Positions 11,172-23,254 of a stretch of 64,000 nt of DNA are shown one piece after another. Numbering within the stretch: the first letter of the stretch is position 1; every line of letters begins with the position of its first letter. The position numbers and the translations under genes are program-made. Source of the DNA: Terriglobia bacterium (GTDB taxonomy: Bacteria; Acidobacteriota; Terriglobia; Terriglobales; Acidobacteriaceae); the NCBI GenBank assembly GCA_020072585.1, contig JAIQGL010000007.1, forward strand, positions 1-64,000, given 5' to 3'. The notes below the pieces were generated by a model. The model did not search any database. It saw nothing but the letters and a program-made list of their open reading frames with translations, and was not told the DNA's origin.

Positions 11172-11516
11172 TTCTCCTTAATCTCAAATATTGAAGGTCG
11201 CTCGGATAGGTGCTTGTGGCCCAAAAGCTGATGAGTCGCCGCCCTACAACTGCGGGACTGGATGAGCATCACAAAGTCTTGCTGTGCCGGAAGGCTCATA
11301 AACTCACTCCCTCGTTTGCATGGGGTTTGGTCATGACGCAAGGCAAAGATCGACAATGAGATACTTAAAAAGATTAAGTTGAAACAATTTTTAACTTAAA
11401 AAACTTGTTCAACCGTCCCAATTTCGGAATTTAAGAAAAATTACCAAAAAGAACGCCTTCCGCCGACCTTGATAGACGTAAGCTCTTTGGAATTAGAGCC
11501 AACAGTAAGATCCACT
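11172..11516. other. AT-rich intergenic region upstream of the Ig-repeat gene
   Basis: About 340 bases without a supported gene; a 63-codon frame here has no ribosome-binding site or protein-like composition. The stretch 11350-11460 is unusually AT-rich, with runs of A and T and TTAAG/CTTAA words, and probably holds the promoter of the minus-strand Ig-repeat gene. Confidence 0.5.
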
Positions 11517-11571
11517 AAAAAAGCCCCCGATTCGATCAATTTTCCAAAAGAAAATAGACCAAATAGGGGGC
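11517..11571 (-). terminator. Intrinsic terminator of the M28 peptidase gene
   Basis: On the minus strand, GCCCCC at 11571-11566 pairs with GGGGGC at 11528-11523. The stem continues inward with about 14 more pairs and two mismatches to a small loop, and TTTTTT follows at 11522-11517. It lies 30 bases after the stop of the gene at 11601. Confidence 0.85.
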
Positions 11572-11600
11572 CTGTTTGTTTCAATTCGGCTGAGAGGTTA

Positions 11601-13169
11601 CTAGTTTGTCCCTCCGGTTGGCTGTCCTGACGCTGGCTTCTCTGCGGGCTTACCCATATCGCCGAACGGCCACAAACCGAACGACTTGAGAAAAACGTCG
11701 TTATGTTTTTCCACCAGCATCTTGGCGGTCTTCTCAGCGGGCCATGGGCTGGCGAGGCGCTCAGGACGGTCGGCGATCCAGAAAGCGGCCAGGCCCATCA
11801 GGGTGGCGTCGCGGGTGAGGAGGTCAGGCTTCACTTTGTCAAAGGTATCCACGGCGGAGTGGTGCGTGTACTTGTATTCAGGCGAATCCTGGCCCATGTT
11901 GATGCCGGGCAGCCCGGCGAGCACGAACGGCCCAGCGTCCGTGCCAAAAACAACGTTGTCATCCACTTCCACTTCGCCAAATGACTTGACGGAGTCAGTG
12001 AACTTTTTGACCGCCGGAATAAGGTCGTCGCGGCCGCCAAGGTTCAGCTTCACAACCGGGCCCTGGCCGTTATCCAGAATGAGCGCGGCAACGTGATTGG
12101 CCAGTTCATCTTTGTGCGTTTTGGTGTAAGCCAGAGAGCCGAGCAATCCCTGTTCTTCTCCGGTGAAGAGCACAAAGCGGATGGTGCGTTTTGGCTTGAA
12201 GCCGCTCAGTTTGATGGCTTTGGCCGCGCCCAGCGTGGTGGCAACGCCGCAGCCATCGTCGGTAGTGCCGTCAGCCAGGTCCCAGGAATCAAGATGCCCG
12301 CCCACAACAATCACCTGCTCAGGATGCTCACTGCCGCGGATTTCGCCCACCACGTTGGCCGAATCTACCGGCCCGCTGCTTACGCGGTTCTGCACGTTGA
12401 TCTTCATGCGGACGGGTTTCCCCTGGTCCAGAAAGCGGTCAATCTGCTGTTGATCTTCCGCAATCATGCTTACGACCGGGATTTCATAGTAAGTATCAAA
12501 GCCCATTGCGCCGGTGTGCGTGAGATGCATGCCGGTGGCAAAAGAGCCTCCCTGCCCGCCGATGACGGCCACTGCGTGCGCTTCATGCGCTTTCTTCAGG
12601 AACTCGCCAAACTTGGCAAAGCCGCCCATGCCCGGAGGAGGCGCTGGGCCTTTCTTTACGATCAGCAGCACTTTGCCCGGCCACGAAGCGGAATTGCTCT
12701 TCATCTCGTCTTCCAGACGATTGATGTTCACGGGCGCCACCTCAGCCTCTCCTCCGCCCGCCTTAGTGGAACCTACCCAGCCCATGGCGTCCACGGTGAG
12801 GCGGCGATGGATGGGCGCTGCAAGTTCCGCTTCGGCAGAGATGCGTGTCCAGCCGCGCGAGATCTGCCATTTCTCCGCATGCACGTTTTCCAGGCCCATC
12901 GCTTTCATCTTGCGCATGCCCCACTCCACGGCCTGCGCTGCCTGCGGCGAACCGGTCACCCGGCCGCCAATGTAGTCAGACAGCTCTTCCAGATCGTCAT
13001 AGGCCTCAGAGCTCATCATGCCTTGCCCTGCAATGGCGGTCAGCGCGGGCATGGTGCCGTCCTGCGCGGGAGCAGCGGGTTCAGGCGGATTGGCAGCCAG
13101 ACCACGCAATGAGAAGCAGAACAGTAATACCAGTCCAGCACCGGATGTGAGCGACAGGAGTTTACGCAT
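11601..13169 (-). CDS. Secreted M28-family zinc aminopeptidase/carboxypeptidase
   Basis: A 522-residue protein from ATG at 13169; a TTG two codons earlier is less likely. A signal peptide (RKLLSLTSGAGLVLLFCFSL) is followed by a Pro/Ala spacer. Numbered from the TTG, the M28 zinc-binding residues are visible in order: H294 and D296 in GGHLDSWD, D307 in TTDDGCG, E340-E341 in TGEEQG, D368 in ILDNGQG and H438/H439 in YTHHS. A protease-associated-like insert sits between the prodomain and catalytic part. Closest in layout to PGCP/carboxypeptidase Q-like members. Probably periplasmic or secreted, used for peptide scavenging. Confidence 0.85.
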   Translation of the reverse strand: MRKLLSLTSGAGLVLLFCFSLRGLAANPPEPAAPAQDGTMPALTAIAGQGMMSSEAYDDLEELSDYIGGRVTGSPQAAQAVEWGMRKMKAMGLENVHAEKWQISRGWTRISAEAELAAPIHRRLTVDAMGWVGSTKAGGGEAEVAPVNINRLEDEMKSNSASWPGKVLLIVKKGPAPPPGMGGFAKFGEFLKKAHEAHAVAVIGGQGGSFATGMHLTHTGAMGFDTYYEIPVVSMIAEDQQQIDRFLDQGKPVRMKINVQNRVSSGPVDSANVVGEIRGSEHPEQVIVVGGHLDSWDLADGTTDDGCGVATTLGAAKAIKLSGFKPKRTIRFVLFTGEEQGLLGSLAYTKTHKDELANHVAALILDNGQGPVVKLNLGGRDDLIPAVKKFTDSVKSFGEVEVDDNVVFGTDAGPFVLAGLPGINMGQDSPEYKYTHHSAVDTFDKVKPDLLTRDATLMGLAAFWIADRPERLASPWPAEKTAKMLVEKHNDVFLKSFGLWPFGDMGKPAEKPASGQPTGGTN

Positions 13170-13274
13170 GTGCAATTTTTTAACCTCTGAGGGATATCAA
13201 AGCATTCGATTCGAGCATAGGCAGACTACGTCTCTATAAGACGTGCGCCGATGGTGACGGTGAGCAAAGGAACC

Positions 13275-13332
13275 GGTCATTTACAATGTGACCCGATTTG
13301 AAACTTATCTGATTCTGAAAACTTATCTGATT
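13275..13332 (+). promoter_or_regulatory. Candidate regulator sites before the Asp-box propeller gene
   Basis: GGTCA at 13275 and TGACC at 13289 form an inverted repeat with 9 bases between. Downstream, the 14-base word AAACTTATCTGATT occurs twice, at 13301-13314 and 13319-13332, an 18-base period, ending nine bases before the start codon. The arrangement looks like binding sites, but no regulator can be assigned. Confidence 0.4.
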
Positions 13333-13340
13333 TAAACCCT

Positions 13341-14696
13341 ATGAAGATATCAGCTCTGTTGTTCGCACTGTGCTCCGCCAGCCTGTTTGCGCAGCAGTTA
13401 CCGCCCGCTCCCAACGCCCACATGACTGAGGTGACTCCCAAACCGGGTTATTTCAATGAGCCGGCAATCGCCGTGAATCCCAATGATCCGCAGCAATTGG
13501 TTGCTGCATGGCAGGTCCCCGCCAGCGTTGCGTATTCCATAGACGGCGGGCAGACATGGAAAGTGGCTGAAGGCACAGCCCCCAAAAACTATCGTGTCTC
13601 CGGTGATGTCTCTCTTGCCTACGACGCAGCGGGCCATGCCATTCTCTGCTACATCGCTTTTGACAAGCTGGGAGCAACCAACTACTGGGCGCAGGGCGCC
13701 ACGCGCAACGGCATCTTCATCCGCCGTTCACTCGATGGCGGCCAGACCTGGGAGCCTGACGCGGTAACAATCATCTCCCATGAGTCCGCTCCCGGAATTC
13801 CTTTTGAAGACAAACCATGGGTGGTGGCGGACACCGCCGGCCCGCATGCCGGCAATCTTTACATCGGCTGGACTCAGTTCACGCTGGCAGCCAGTGATCT
13901 TATGTTTTCGCGCTCCACGGATGAAGGCAGGACATGGTCCAAGCCGATCAAGTTGAGCAGTGCTTCCGGCTTGCCGCGTGATGACAATGGCGCACTGGAA
14001 GGTTTTCACGGCGTGGTTGGCCCTGACGGCGCTCTCTACACCATCTGGGATGACCGCGACGGCATCATGATGGCCGTTTCCCGCGATGGCGGCGCCACCT
14101 TCAGCAAAGAGCGCCGCATCATTCCCGCCGGTCCCGGCTACTTTGGCATTATAGGCGTCTCCCGTTCCAACGGCTTTCCCCAGATTGGCATGGACACCCG
14201 CATTACAAGCGGAAAAAGCACCGCGCGCGGCAGCAAGCAAGGCGGTAATCTCTACGTTGCCTGGAGTGATTACTCAAACGGCGATGTCGATATCTTCGTT
14301 TCGTCGTCGGCCGACTACGGACATACATGGAGTGCGCCTGTGCGCGTGAATAACGATCCCATCCACAATGGCAATGACCAGTTCTTTCAATGGATGGCCG
14401 TTGATCCGCAAAGCGGCGCGGTCAACCTGATTTTCTATGACCGCCGCACAGACAACGAGAAGACCACCGTGACTCTGGCCCGCTCCACCGATGGCGGCAA
14501 AACTTTCAAAAATTTCACCTGGGACCCTGAGGCCTTTGCCGCAGAAGGCGACTTCCTGGGCGACTATCTTGCCATCACCGCGTTCGGCAACAAGGTATAT
14601 GGCGCATGGGCACACCAGACATCCGAAGAAGGCAAAAATGAGCGCGGGAAGAAGACGCGAACCGTCCTGAGGGTAGGAAACGCGGATTTTAATTAG
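13341..14696 (+). CDS. Secreted sialidase-like six-bladed propeller with Asp boxes
   Basis: A 451-residue protein with a signal peptide (MKISALLFALCSASLFA). Six Asp-box motifs are visible, S-x-D-G-G-x-T-W type: SIDGGQTWK, SLDGGQTWE, STDEGRTWS, SRDGGATFS, SADYGHTWS and STDGGKTF, one per blade as in sialidases. The catalytic Arg triad and Tyr/Glu pair of true sialidases cannot be confirmed by eye, so it may be a non-catalytic BNR-repeat protein or another glycan-acting enzyme. The gene stands alone, divergent from the M28 peptidase gene. Confidence 0.75.
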   Translation: MKISALLFALCSASLFAQQLPPAPNAHMTEVTPKPGYFNEPAIAVNPNDPQQLVAAWQVPASVAYSIDGGQTWKVAEGTAPKNYRVSGDVSLAYDAAGHAILCYIAFDKLGATNYWAQGATRNGIFIRRSLDGGQTWEPDAVTIISHESAPGIPFEDKPWVVADTAGPHAGNLYIGWTQFTLAASDLMFSRSTDEGRTWSKPIKLSSASGLPRDDNGALEGFHGVVGPDGALYTIWDDRDGIMMAVSRDGGATFSKERRIIPAGPGYFGIIGVSRSNGFPQIGMDTRITSGKSTARGSKQGGNLYVAWSDYSNGDVDIFVSSSADYGHTWSAPVRVNNDPIHNGNDQFFQWMAVDPQSGAVNLIFYDRRTDNEKTTVTLARSTDGGKTFKNFTWDPEAFAAEGDFLGDYLAITAFGNKVYGAWAHQTSEEGKNERGKKTRTVLRVGNADFN

Positions 14697-14854
14697 CTTT
14701 TTGGGTTTACTCCCGGCCCTGAGCGCAGCGAACGGGGAGAGATCCCTGTCACTGCGATGGTGTCGGCTTTCCCGTCCGCACAACTTAGTTCGGGCATCTA
14801 ATTGAAAGCGGGAAAGCAAGATAGAAATAGCGATCTCTGGCTGCGCTCCGAAAT

Positions 14855-15616
14855 ATGGCAACTGACATTCGCATCGGCACTTCCGGCTATCACTACAAGC
14901 ACTGGGTGGGAAAATTCTATCCGTCCAAGACGCCGCCATCGAAGATGCTTGCATATTATGTGCGGCATTTTGATACGCTGGAGCTGAACAACAGCTTCTA
15001 CCGTTTGCCCACCATTGAAGCCTTTGAGTCCTGGCGCGACGCTACACCGGCAAACTTCATTTTCGCCGTGAAAGCCAGCCGCTACATCACGCATAACAAG
15101 AAGCTCAAAGACCCTGAGAATGCCCTCGACAACATCCTTCCCCGTGCAGAACACCTCGGCAACAAGCTTGGGCCCATGCTCTTTCAACTGCCGCCCAGAT
15201 GGAAGGTAAACCTGGAGCGGCTGGAAGGCCTGCTGGAAATTCTGCCGCGCCGGCATCGTTACGCCTTTGAGTTCCGTGAACTGAGCTGGATAACTCCGCA
15301 AGTCAATCGCCTGCTGATCCGCCATAACGCGGCTTTCTGCATCTACGAACTTGCTGGGTATCAGTCGCCTTTCGATATCACCGCCGACTTCGCCTATGTC
15401 CGCCTGCACGGCCCCGGCGCGGGAAAATATCAGGGCTGCTACAGCAAGGCGCAGCTGCGGGAATGGGCGCGACGCATCGAGCAGTGGTCAGCCACGCTGA
15501 AAGCTGTTTACATTTACTTTGATAATGACCAGGCTGGTTACGCGGCACAGAACGCGCTGGAACTGAAACAGATGGTCTTTGGCCGGTCGCGCGAAGCCAG
15601 GCCTTCTGCCGCCTGA
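14855..15616 (+). CDS. DUF72 (YecE-like) protein
   Basis: A 253-residue cytoplasmic protein with the DUF72 hallmarks: IRIGTSGYHYKHWVGKFYP at the start, ELNNSFYRLP, FAVKASRYITHNKKLKD, LGPMLFQLPP, FEFRELSW and the late YVRLHGPG and YIYFDNDQAGYA segments. The family has a TIM-barrel fold and an uncharacterised, probably metal-dependent role. Length is normal. The start is ATG at 14855. It follows the propeller gene by 158 bases and is probably transcribed on its own. Confidence 0.85.
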   Translation: MATDIRIGTSGYHYKHWVGKFYPSKTPPSKMLAYYVRHFDTLELNNSFYRLPTIEAFESWRDATPANFIFAVKASRYITHNKKLKDPENALDNILPRAEHLGNKLGPMLFQLPPRWKVNLERLEGLLEILPRRHRYAFEFRELSWITPQVNRLLIRHNAAFCIYELAGYQSPFDITADFAYVRLHGPGAGKYQGCYSKAQLREWARRIEQWSATLKAVYIYFDNDQAGYAAQNALELKQMVFGRSREARPSAA

Positions 15617-15717
15617 AGCCACTGACAAAACAAGAATGGAATAAATTTCTCTCTGGGTGGGTTATTCAGCTAAATTGTTCGAAAAGAAATTTATGGGCGG
15701 TCTGGAGGGACACCTAC

Positions 15718-16608
15718 TTGCGGAAGACGCTTGCCGGCATCCTACTGCTTCTTCTGATCACAGTCTCCTGGGCGCAAGACGCCAATTCCGCACGCCCTTC
15801 TGACGATCCTTACTTCCATGACTGGAAGCGGGAACTCTACGAAAGCGGCATTCAGGACAACAGCTTTCTGATTGAAGAGTCATACAACCAGGATTATGGC
15901 GTGGTCCAGCACATCAATAATTTTCAGCGCTTGTGGCAGAGCAAGAGCTGGGTCTATAGCTTCACTCAGGAGTGGCCCGTCGATCTTGCGCCGAAGAACC
16001 AGCTCAGCTACACGGTTGTCGCGACGCATTCCGGTGATTCTCCCGGCTCAGGCGCGGGCGCCGGTGATATTGCGCTGAACTACCGTTACCAACTGGTGGG
16101 CAGTGGTAACACCAGGGTCGCTGTTGCTCCGCGTGTGAGCCTTCTTGTTCCGTCAGGAGACGCAAAGCTCGGTCGCGGCTCAGGCGGAGCAGGCGTTCAG
16201 ACCAACTGGGCAATGAGCGTGGTCCTCAATAAAAAATTCACAACCCATTTCAACGCCGGCGCTACCATCATCCCGCACGCCAAAGACGAGCTCGGCAACT
16301 CTGCCGCTACATATGCTTACAACCTGGGACACAGCCTGGTGTGGACCATGCACCCGCGTTTCAACGCCTTCATGGAAACTATTTTCAATCGTGGCGAATC
16401 GGTGATTGGCCCAAAGCAAACGCAGTGGGAGAGCCAAGTATTTGTGAATCCCGGCATTCGGTGGGCCTATAACTTCTCCAGCGGATTGCAGATCGTGCCG
16501 GGGATTTCCATGCCTGTGGGCGTGGGCCTCACCAGCGGAGAAAAAGGAGTTTTCTTCTACCTGAGCTTTGAACATCCGTACAGAAAAATTCCCCGCGAAA
16601 ACAAATAG
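15718..16608 (+). CDS. Secreted outer-membrane-type beta-barrel-like protein, unknown function
   Basis: A 296-residue protein from TTG at 15718 with GGAGGGA ten bases upstream. A signal peptide (MRKTLAGILLLLLITVSWA) is followed by alternating hydrophobic strands, such as GDIALNYRYQL, RVAVAPRVSLLVPSGDA and LQIVPGISMPVGVG, ending in an aromatic strand (VFFYLSFEHPY). The pattern fits transporter-like or 'phenol-degradation MetA-like' barrels of the outer membrane. Substrate unknown. It has no obvious operon partner. Confidence 0.55.
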   Translation: MRKTLAGILLLLLITVSWAQDANSARPSDDPYFHDWKRELYESGIQDNSFLIEESYNQDYGVVQHINNFQRLWQSKSWVYSFTQEWPVDLAPKNQLSYTVVATHSGDSPGSGAGAGDIALNYRYQLVGSGNTRVAVAPRVSLLVPSGDAKLGRGSGGAGVQTNWAMSVVLNKKFTTHFNAGATIIPHAKDELGNSAATYAYNLGHSLVWTMHPRFNAFMETIFNRGESVIGPKQTQWESQVFVNPGIRWAYNFSSGLQIVPGISMPVGVGLTSGEKGVFFYLSFEHPYRKIPRENK

Positions 16609-16702
16609 CGGCAAGCTGCCGCTCGCCGCTCTTTGCAAAAAAACTCCTGATCAGTGCTTATCAGTGAAAATCAGTGGTTGGTTTGCTATTTTTCCGGCCT
16701 TG

Positions 16703-17110
16703 CTATTTTCCCGTTTTCCCCGCCACGTCCAGCCGTGCTTTGGCGCGATCCAGGGCGGCCTGCGCATCTTCGTTGCCGTCCACGCCGGCTTTCTGCAACT
16801 CAGCTTCGGCTTTCTTCTTGGCAGCTTCTGCACGCGCGGTGTCAATTTCTTCGGCCTTTTCCGCTGTCTCCGCCAAAATCGTAACCTTGTTCTGCAGGAC
16901 CTCGGCAAAGCCCCACGCCACCGCCAGGCGTTTGGTCTTGCCGGCGTTGGTATAGCTGATCTCGCCCACGGCAAGCTCCGTGATGAGCGGCGCGTGGCCT
17001 GGCAGCACACCGAGATAGCCGGTCTTGCCGGGAATCTCGATGTACTCGGCGGTATCGTTCACCACCAGCCGCTCCGGCGTCACAATTTCAAGTTGGATGG
17101 TCTCTGCCAT
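16703..17110 (-). CDS. atpC: ATP synthase epsilon subunit
   Basis: Central-stalk subunit that couples rotation to F1 and can inhibit ATP hydrolysis. The 135-residue protein shows the N-terminal beta domain (IQLEIVTPERLV, IPGKTGYLGVLPGHAPLITEL) and a C-terminal Ala/Lys/Glu-rich helical hairpin. Last gene of the atp operon, 3 bases after atpD. Confidence 0.95.
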   Translation of the reverse strand: MAETIQLEIVTPERLVVNDTAEYIEIPGKTGYLGVLPGHAPLITELAVGEISYTNAGKTKRLAVAWGFAEVLQNKVTILAETAEKAEEIDTARAEAAKKKAEAELQKAGVDGNEDAQAALDRAKARLDVAGKTGK

Positions 17111-17113
17111 TGC

Positions 17114-18612
<1,499 letters not shown>

Positions 18613-18621
18613 CCTGAACTA

Positions 18622-19662
18622 TTACTGCGCCGCCGCCGCGCCGCTCACAATCTCAATAATCTCTTTCGTAATTTTTGCCTGGCGGGCGCGGTTCATGGCC
18701 AGCGTGAGCGAATCAATCATGTCAGAAGCGTTACTGGTGGCTGAATCCATGGCCGTCATGCGCGCGGCATGCTCGGCCGCTTCAGACTCCAGCATGGCCC
18801 GGAACAGCTGTACGGAAATGTAACGCGGCAGCAGGTCGCGGAACAGCCTTTCCGGCGGCTGCTCGTAAATGTAGTCCACCTCTGCCGTGGCAAAACCAGC
18901 GGCTTTCTTATCGATCTCCGCCGTGTCTGCTCCTCGGATTCCCACACCCGCATGTTTCGCTGCTTCCAGCCGCTGCTTCAGTTGTTCTTCCGTGGCTTCC
19001 TCGGTCATTTCATGCGCCTGTTCGCCGATGGCGCGGATCGGAAGCACATCATCGACGACCAGCCGCTGCGCAATGACCGATTTGAATTCGTTGTAAACGA
19101 TATAAACCGAATCAACTTTTCCTTCGGTGTAGAGATGTGTGACCCGCTCGGCGATCTCGCGCGCACTCGCGAACTGGGCCCGGTTCATCAGGCCCACATA
19201 CTCGCCCACAACCTGAATCGCGCCTTTGCGGGGCTCCCCCGGTTCCAGCGCCAGCGGATAGCGGCGGCGAAAGTAGTCACGCGCCTTCCGGCCAACAGCC
19301 AGCACATCGATGTTCTTGTCCTTCTTCACATCAATGTACTTGGCCGCGGCTTTCAGGATATTGGAGTTGAATGCTCCCGCCAGGCCCTTCTCGCCGGAGA
19401 CAACAATCAGCAGCGTCGTCTTCTCTTCCCGCCGGACGAGCAGCGGATGGAGCACCTCTCCGGTTTCCGGATCGTAGACATCGGCACGCGATACCAGCGA
19501 CTTCAAGACATTGGTCAGCATCTGCGCGTACGGACGCGCCGCCAGCGCGCGCTCCTGCGCACGGCGCAACTTGGCCGCGGAAACCATCTGCATGGCCTTG
19601 GTGATCTGCCGCGTGTTGCGCACGCTACGGATACGCCGCCTGATGTCTAAAAGGTTCGCCAT
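18622..19662 (-). CDS. atpG: ATP synthase gamma subunit (long form)
   Basis: Rotor shaft of F1. Starts MANLLDIRRRIRSVRNTRQI with KAMQMVSAAKLRRAQ and ends ASDMIDSLTLAMNRARQAKI, the two coiled-coil ends of the family. At 346 residues it is about 50 longer than typical. The extra length is in the middle, around EEATEEQLKQRLEAAKHAGV, before the C-terminal helix, in the Rossmann-like domain region; its purpose is unknown. It lies between atpA (10 bases) and atpD. Confidence 0.95.
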   Translation of the reverse strand: MANLLDIRRRIRSVRNTRQITKAMQMVSAAKLRRAQERALAARPYAQMLTNVLKSLVSRADVYDPETGEVLHPLLVRREEKTTLLIVVSGEKGLAGAFNSNILKAAAKYIDVKKDKNIDVLAVGRKARDYFRRRYPLALEPGEPRKGAIQVVGEYVGLMNRAQFASAREIAERVTHLYTEGKVDSVYIVYNEFKSVIAQRLVVDDVLPIRAIGEQAHEMTEEATEEQLKQRLEAAKHAGVGIRGADTAEIDKKAAGFATAEVDYIYEQPPERLFRDLLPRYISVQLFRAMLESEAAEHAARMTAMDSATSNASDMIDSLTLAMNRARQAKITKEIIEIVSGAAAAQ

Positions 19663-19671
19663 GTTTTTATG

Positions 19672-21254
<1,583 letters not shown>

Positions 21255-21284
21255 CCTTCTGATCTTTTGCTGATTGTGTCAGCC

Positions 21285-21824
21285 TCACGCATTTGCCAGT
21301 TCCTGCCGCATCCGCTGCAACCGGCCGTGGACTGATCCGTCATAAATCGTGCTGCCCACTCGAACCAATACTCCGCCCAGCAGGCTTGCGTCTTCTGAAT
21401 ACGTTGCCCGCACCGTCTTGCCCGTAATCTCTGCCAGCTGTGCTTCCAGCGTCTTTTTTTCTGCCGCGGTCAGCTCACGCACCGAACTCACTTTTGCGTC
21501 CGCGATCCCCATGCGCCGGTCCAGCTCCTGCTTGAACAGCTCCGTCAATTCCCCAATATTTCCGATACGCCGCTGGTCGATTAACACCGCCAGAAAATTG
21601 CGCAGTACTTTGCTACCTTGCATCCGGCTCATAATCGCGTCCAGCAGCTTCAGCTTTTGCTCCCGGCTTACCGCCGGATTCGCCAAAACATTCCGCAGCT
21701 CACGGCTCTCATTCATGAGCGTAGCCACCTGCGCCAGCTCTGCCACGGTCTTTTCCGGATTCAACTTCTGCTTGACCGCCACTTCAGCGAACGCGCGCGC
21801 GTAGCGGCCCAGGACTGCTGCCAT
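21285..21824 (-). CDS. atpH: ATP synthase delta subunit
   Basis: Links the peripheral stalk to the top of F1 (OSCP-type). The 179-residue protein begins MAAVLGRYARAFAEVAVKQK, has NFLAVLIDQRRIGNI and ends with VRVGSTIYDGSVHGRLQRMR, the family signatures. It starts immediately after the atpF stop. Confidence 0.93.
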   Translation of the reverse strand: MAAVLGRYARAFAEVAVKQKLNPEKTVAELAQVATLMNESRELRNVLANPAVSREQKLKLLDAIMSRMQGSKVLRNFLAVLIDQRRIGNIGELTELFKQELDRRMGIADAKVSSVRELTAAEKKTLEAQLAEITGKTVRATYSEDASLLGGVLVRVGSTIYDGSVHGRLQRMRQELANA

Positions 21825-22553
21825 CTAGTTGCCGTCCTTTCCCAGTTGAGTGGTAAAGGCGCGGACCAGCGCCTCATCAGTATCTTTGCTTACGCGGATT
21901 TTCTTTTCCGCCAGCTCCACCGCCAGCTCCGCCACATACGATTTCAGTTCGCGGCGGGCGGCGTTTGCGGTCATCTCGATTTCCTGCTCAGCGGAAGCAA
22001 CGATCCGCCGGCGCTCTTCCTCTCCCGCGGCCGCAATGCGCTGCTCTTCTGCCCTGGCATTCTCGTCGGCCTCGCGCCTCATCGACGCGATCTCCGTATC
22101 CAGGCGTGAGAGTCTGCCTTCCACATCAGCCAGGCGGCGGCGAGCGTCCTCGCTCGTCTTCCGCGCTTCCTCAATGCCTCTTTGGATCATTGCCGTGCGT
22201 CCGCCAAAATATCCCGGCAGCTTCTTGCGCAGCAGGCCCGCGATCGCGAAAAAGATCACGGCAAAATTGAGCACAATGCACAGCCAATATGCCTGATTAT
22301 TTGTAAGCCCGGTATGGCGGGCGATGAACTTGACGGCGGGAGCGTTCCGGATCGCATCCGCCTCCCCGCCTTCTTTTACCTCATGCTCACCCTTGGCCTT
22401 GTCCGGCTGTTGCTCTTTCGAAGCCTGCTCCGCTTGTGCTTCGCTTGCAGGCTTGACGCTTTCCTGCGCCCGCAGCAGTCCCGCGGGCATGACGGCAAAA
22501 GACACCAGTAACAGTGCCATTGCGGCCCAAAATGTCGCTCTGCGCCCGGCCAT
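21825..22553 (-). CDS. atpF: ATP synthase b subunit with an extra N-terminal, signal-like extension
   Basis: Peripheral stalk subunit. The 242-residue protein has a membrane segment at about 88-105 (YWLCIVLNFAVIFFAIAGLL) followed by KKLPGYFGGRTAMIQRGIEEAR and a long charged coiled coil, as in b subunits. Unusually, an N-terminal region of about 85 residues precedes it: a hydrophobic stretch ending AGLLRAQES, which looks like a cleavable signal peptide, then a Glu/Lys/Ala-rich segment. Normal b subunits start at the membrane helix. The start is ATG at 22553, 2 bases after the b' stop. Confidence 0.9.
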   Translation of the reverse strand: MAGRRATFWAAMALLLVSFAVMPAGLLRAQESVKPASEAQAEQASKEQQPDKAKGEHEVKEGGEADAIRNAPAVKFIARHTGLTNNQAYWLCIVLNFAVIFFAIAGLLRKKLPGYFGGRTAMIQRGIEEARKTSEDARRRLADVEGRLSRLDTEIASMRREADENARAEEQRIAAAGEEERRRIVASAEQEIEMTANAARRELKSYVAELAVELAEKKIRVSKDTDEALVRAFTTQLGKDGN

Positions 22554-22555
22554 GC

Positions 22556-23014
22556 CTACTGCCCTCCTGCCGACGCTGGTTTCAGGACACTTTCAATCAC
22601 CTTGTCGGCCAGCGCATCCGCCTGTCCGCGTAGAGCTGCCCTGGAGGAATCCACGGTTGCAGCCAGGCTGGTTCGTGCCTCTTTTACCTTCTCTCCGGCC
22701 TGCTTGCGCGCCTCCGCCAATGCAGTACCGCGTTTGTCCATCATCTGCTGCCGGTTGGCCTGTTGCGCCTTGTAAATCTCCGCCCGGGCCTCACGCAGAC
22801 GCTGCTCATATTCCGCGGTGCGCGCCTCTGCTTTGGCAATCTCTTTTTGCGCCTGTTCCACCGCGCCCTGGGTCAGCGCATGCCGCTGCTCCAGCACCTG
22901 TTGGAGCTTGCCGTGGACGATATAACGGTAACCCGTCCACACGATCAGCAACGCGATGATCGTGGGGATGGAAGAAATCAGTAATTCGCCTATTTGCCTG
23001 AGTATCGCGTCCAT
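22556..23014 (-). CDS. Second ATP synthase b-type subunit (b')
   Basis: A 152-residue protein with one N-terminal membrane helix (ISSIPTIIALLIVWTGYRYIV) and a long coiled coil rich in Ala, Glu, Arg and Gln (QQVLEQRHALTQGAVEQAQK). A pair of different b subunits is also known in cyanobacteria and alphaproteobacteria. First gene of the operon. Subunits a and c, which normally precede it, are not here; upstream is a divergent transporter gene. Confidence 0.88.
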   Translation of the reverse strand: MDAILRQIGELLISSIPTIIALLIVWTGYRYIVHGKLQQVLEQRHALTQGAVEQAQKEIAKAEARTAEYEQRLREARAEIYKAQQANRQQMMDKRGTALAEARKQAGEKVKEARTSLAATVDSSRAALRGQADALADKVIESVLKPASAGGQ

Positions 23015-23076
23015 GCAAAATGATCTTTAAGTTGTGGTGAACTGAAGCGGACTGGGGGCGACCACCAAACTCTTTA

Positions 23077-23105
23077 AGTTAACATTCGATTCGCGGCAGT
23101 GTCAA
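23077..23105 (-). promoter_or_regulatory. Candidate promoter of the atp operon
   Basis: On the minus strand TTGACA (23105-23100), a 17-base spacer and TTAACT (23082-23077). The -35 is perfect, the -10 weak. It is placed 60 bases before the first atp start codon. Confidence 0.5.
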
Positions 23106-23254
23106 CGCGAGCCGGGAGCTGAAATCGTCCCCTCAAGCAGCGGAAAGCCGGCAGCAGCGGCAGCAGTTGAGTGGCAGAATATCAATTCGTGGAAAAGTTG
23201 CGGTGGACGGGCATCCGCCAACGCGCAAGGATGGCTTCCGCTATTATTTCCGCC

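Noticed and set aside
11165-11356. 63-codon minus-strand frame upstream of the Ig-repeat gene
   Set aside because: No ribosome-binding site and no ordered composition; it overlaps the start of the real gene.
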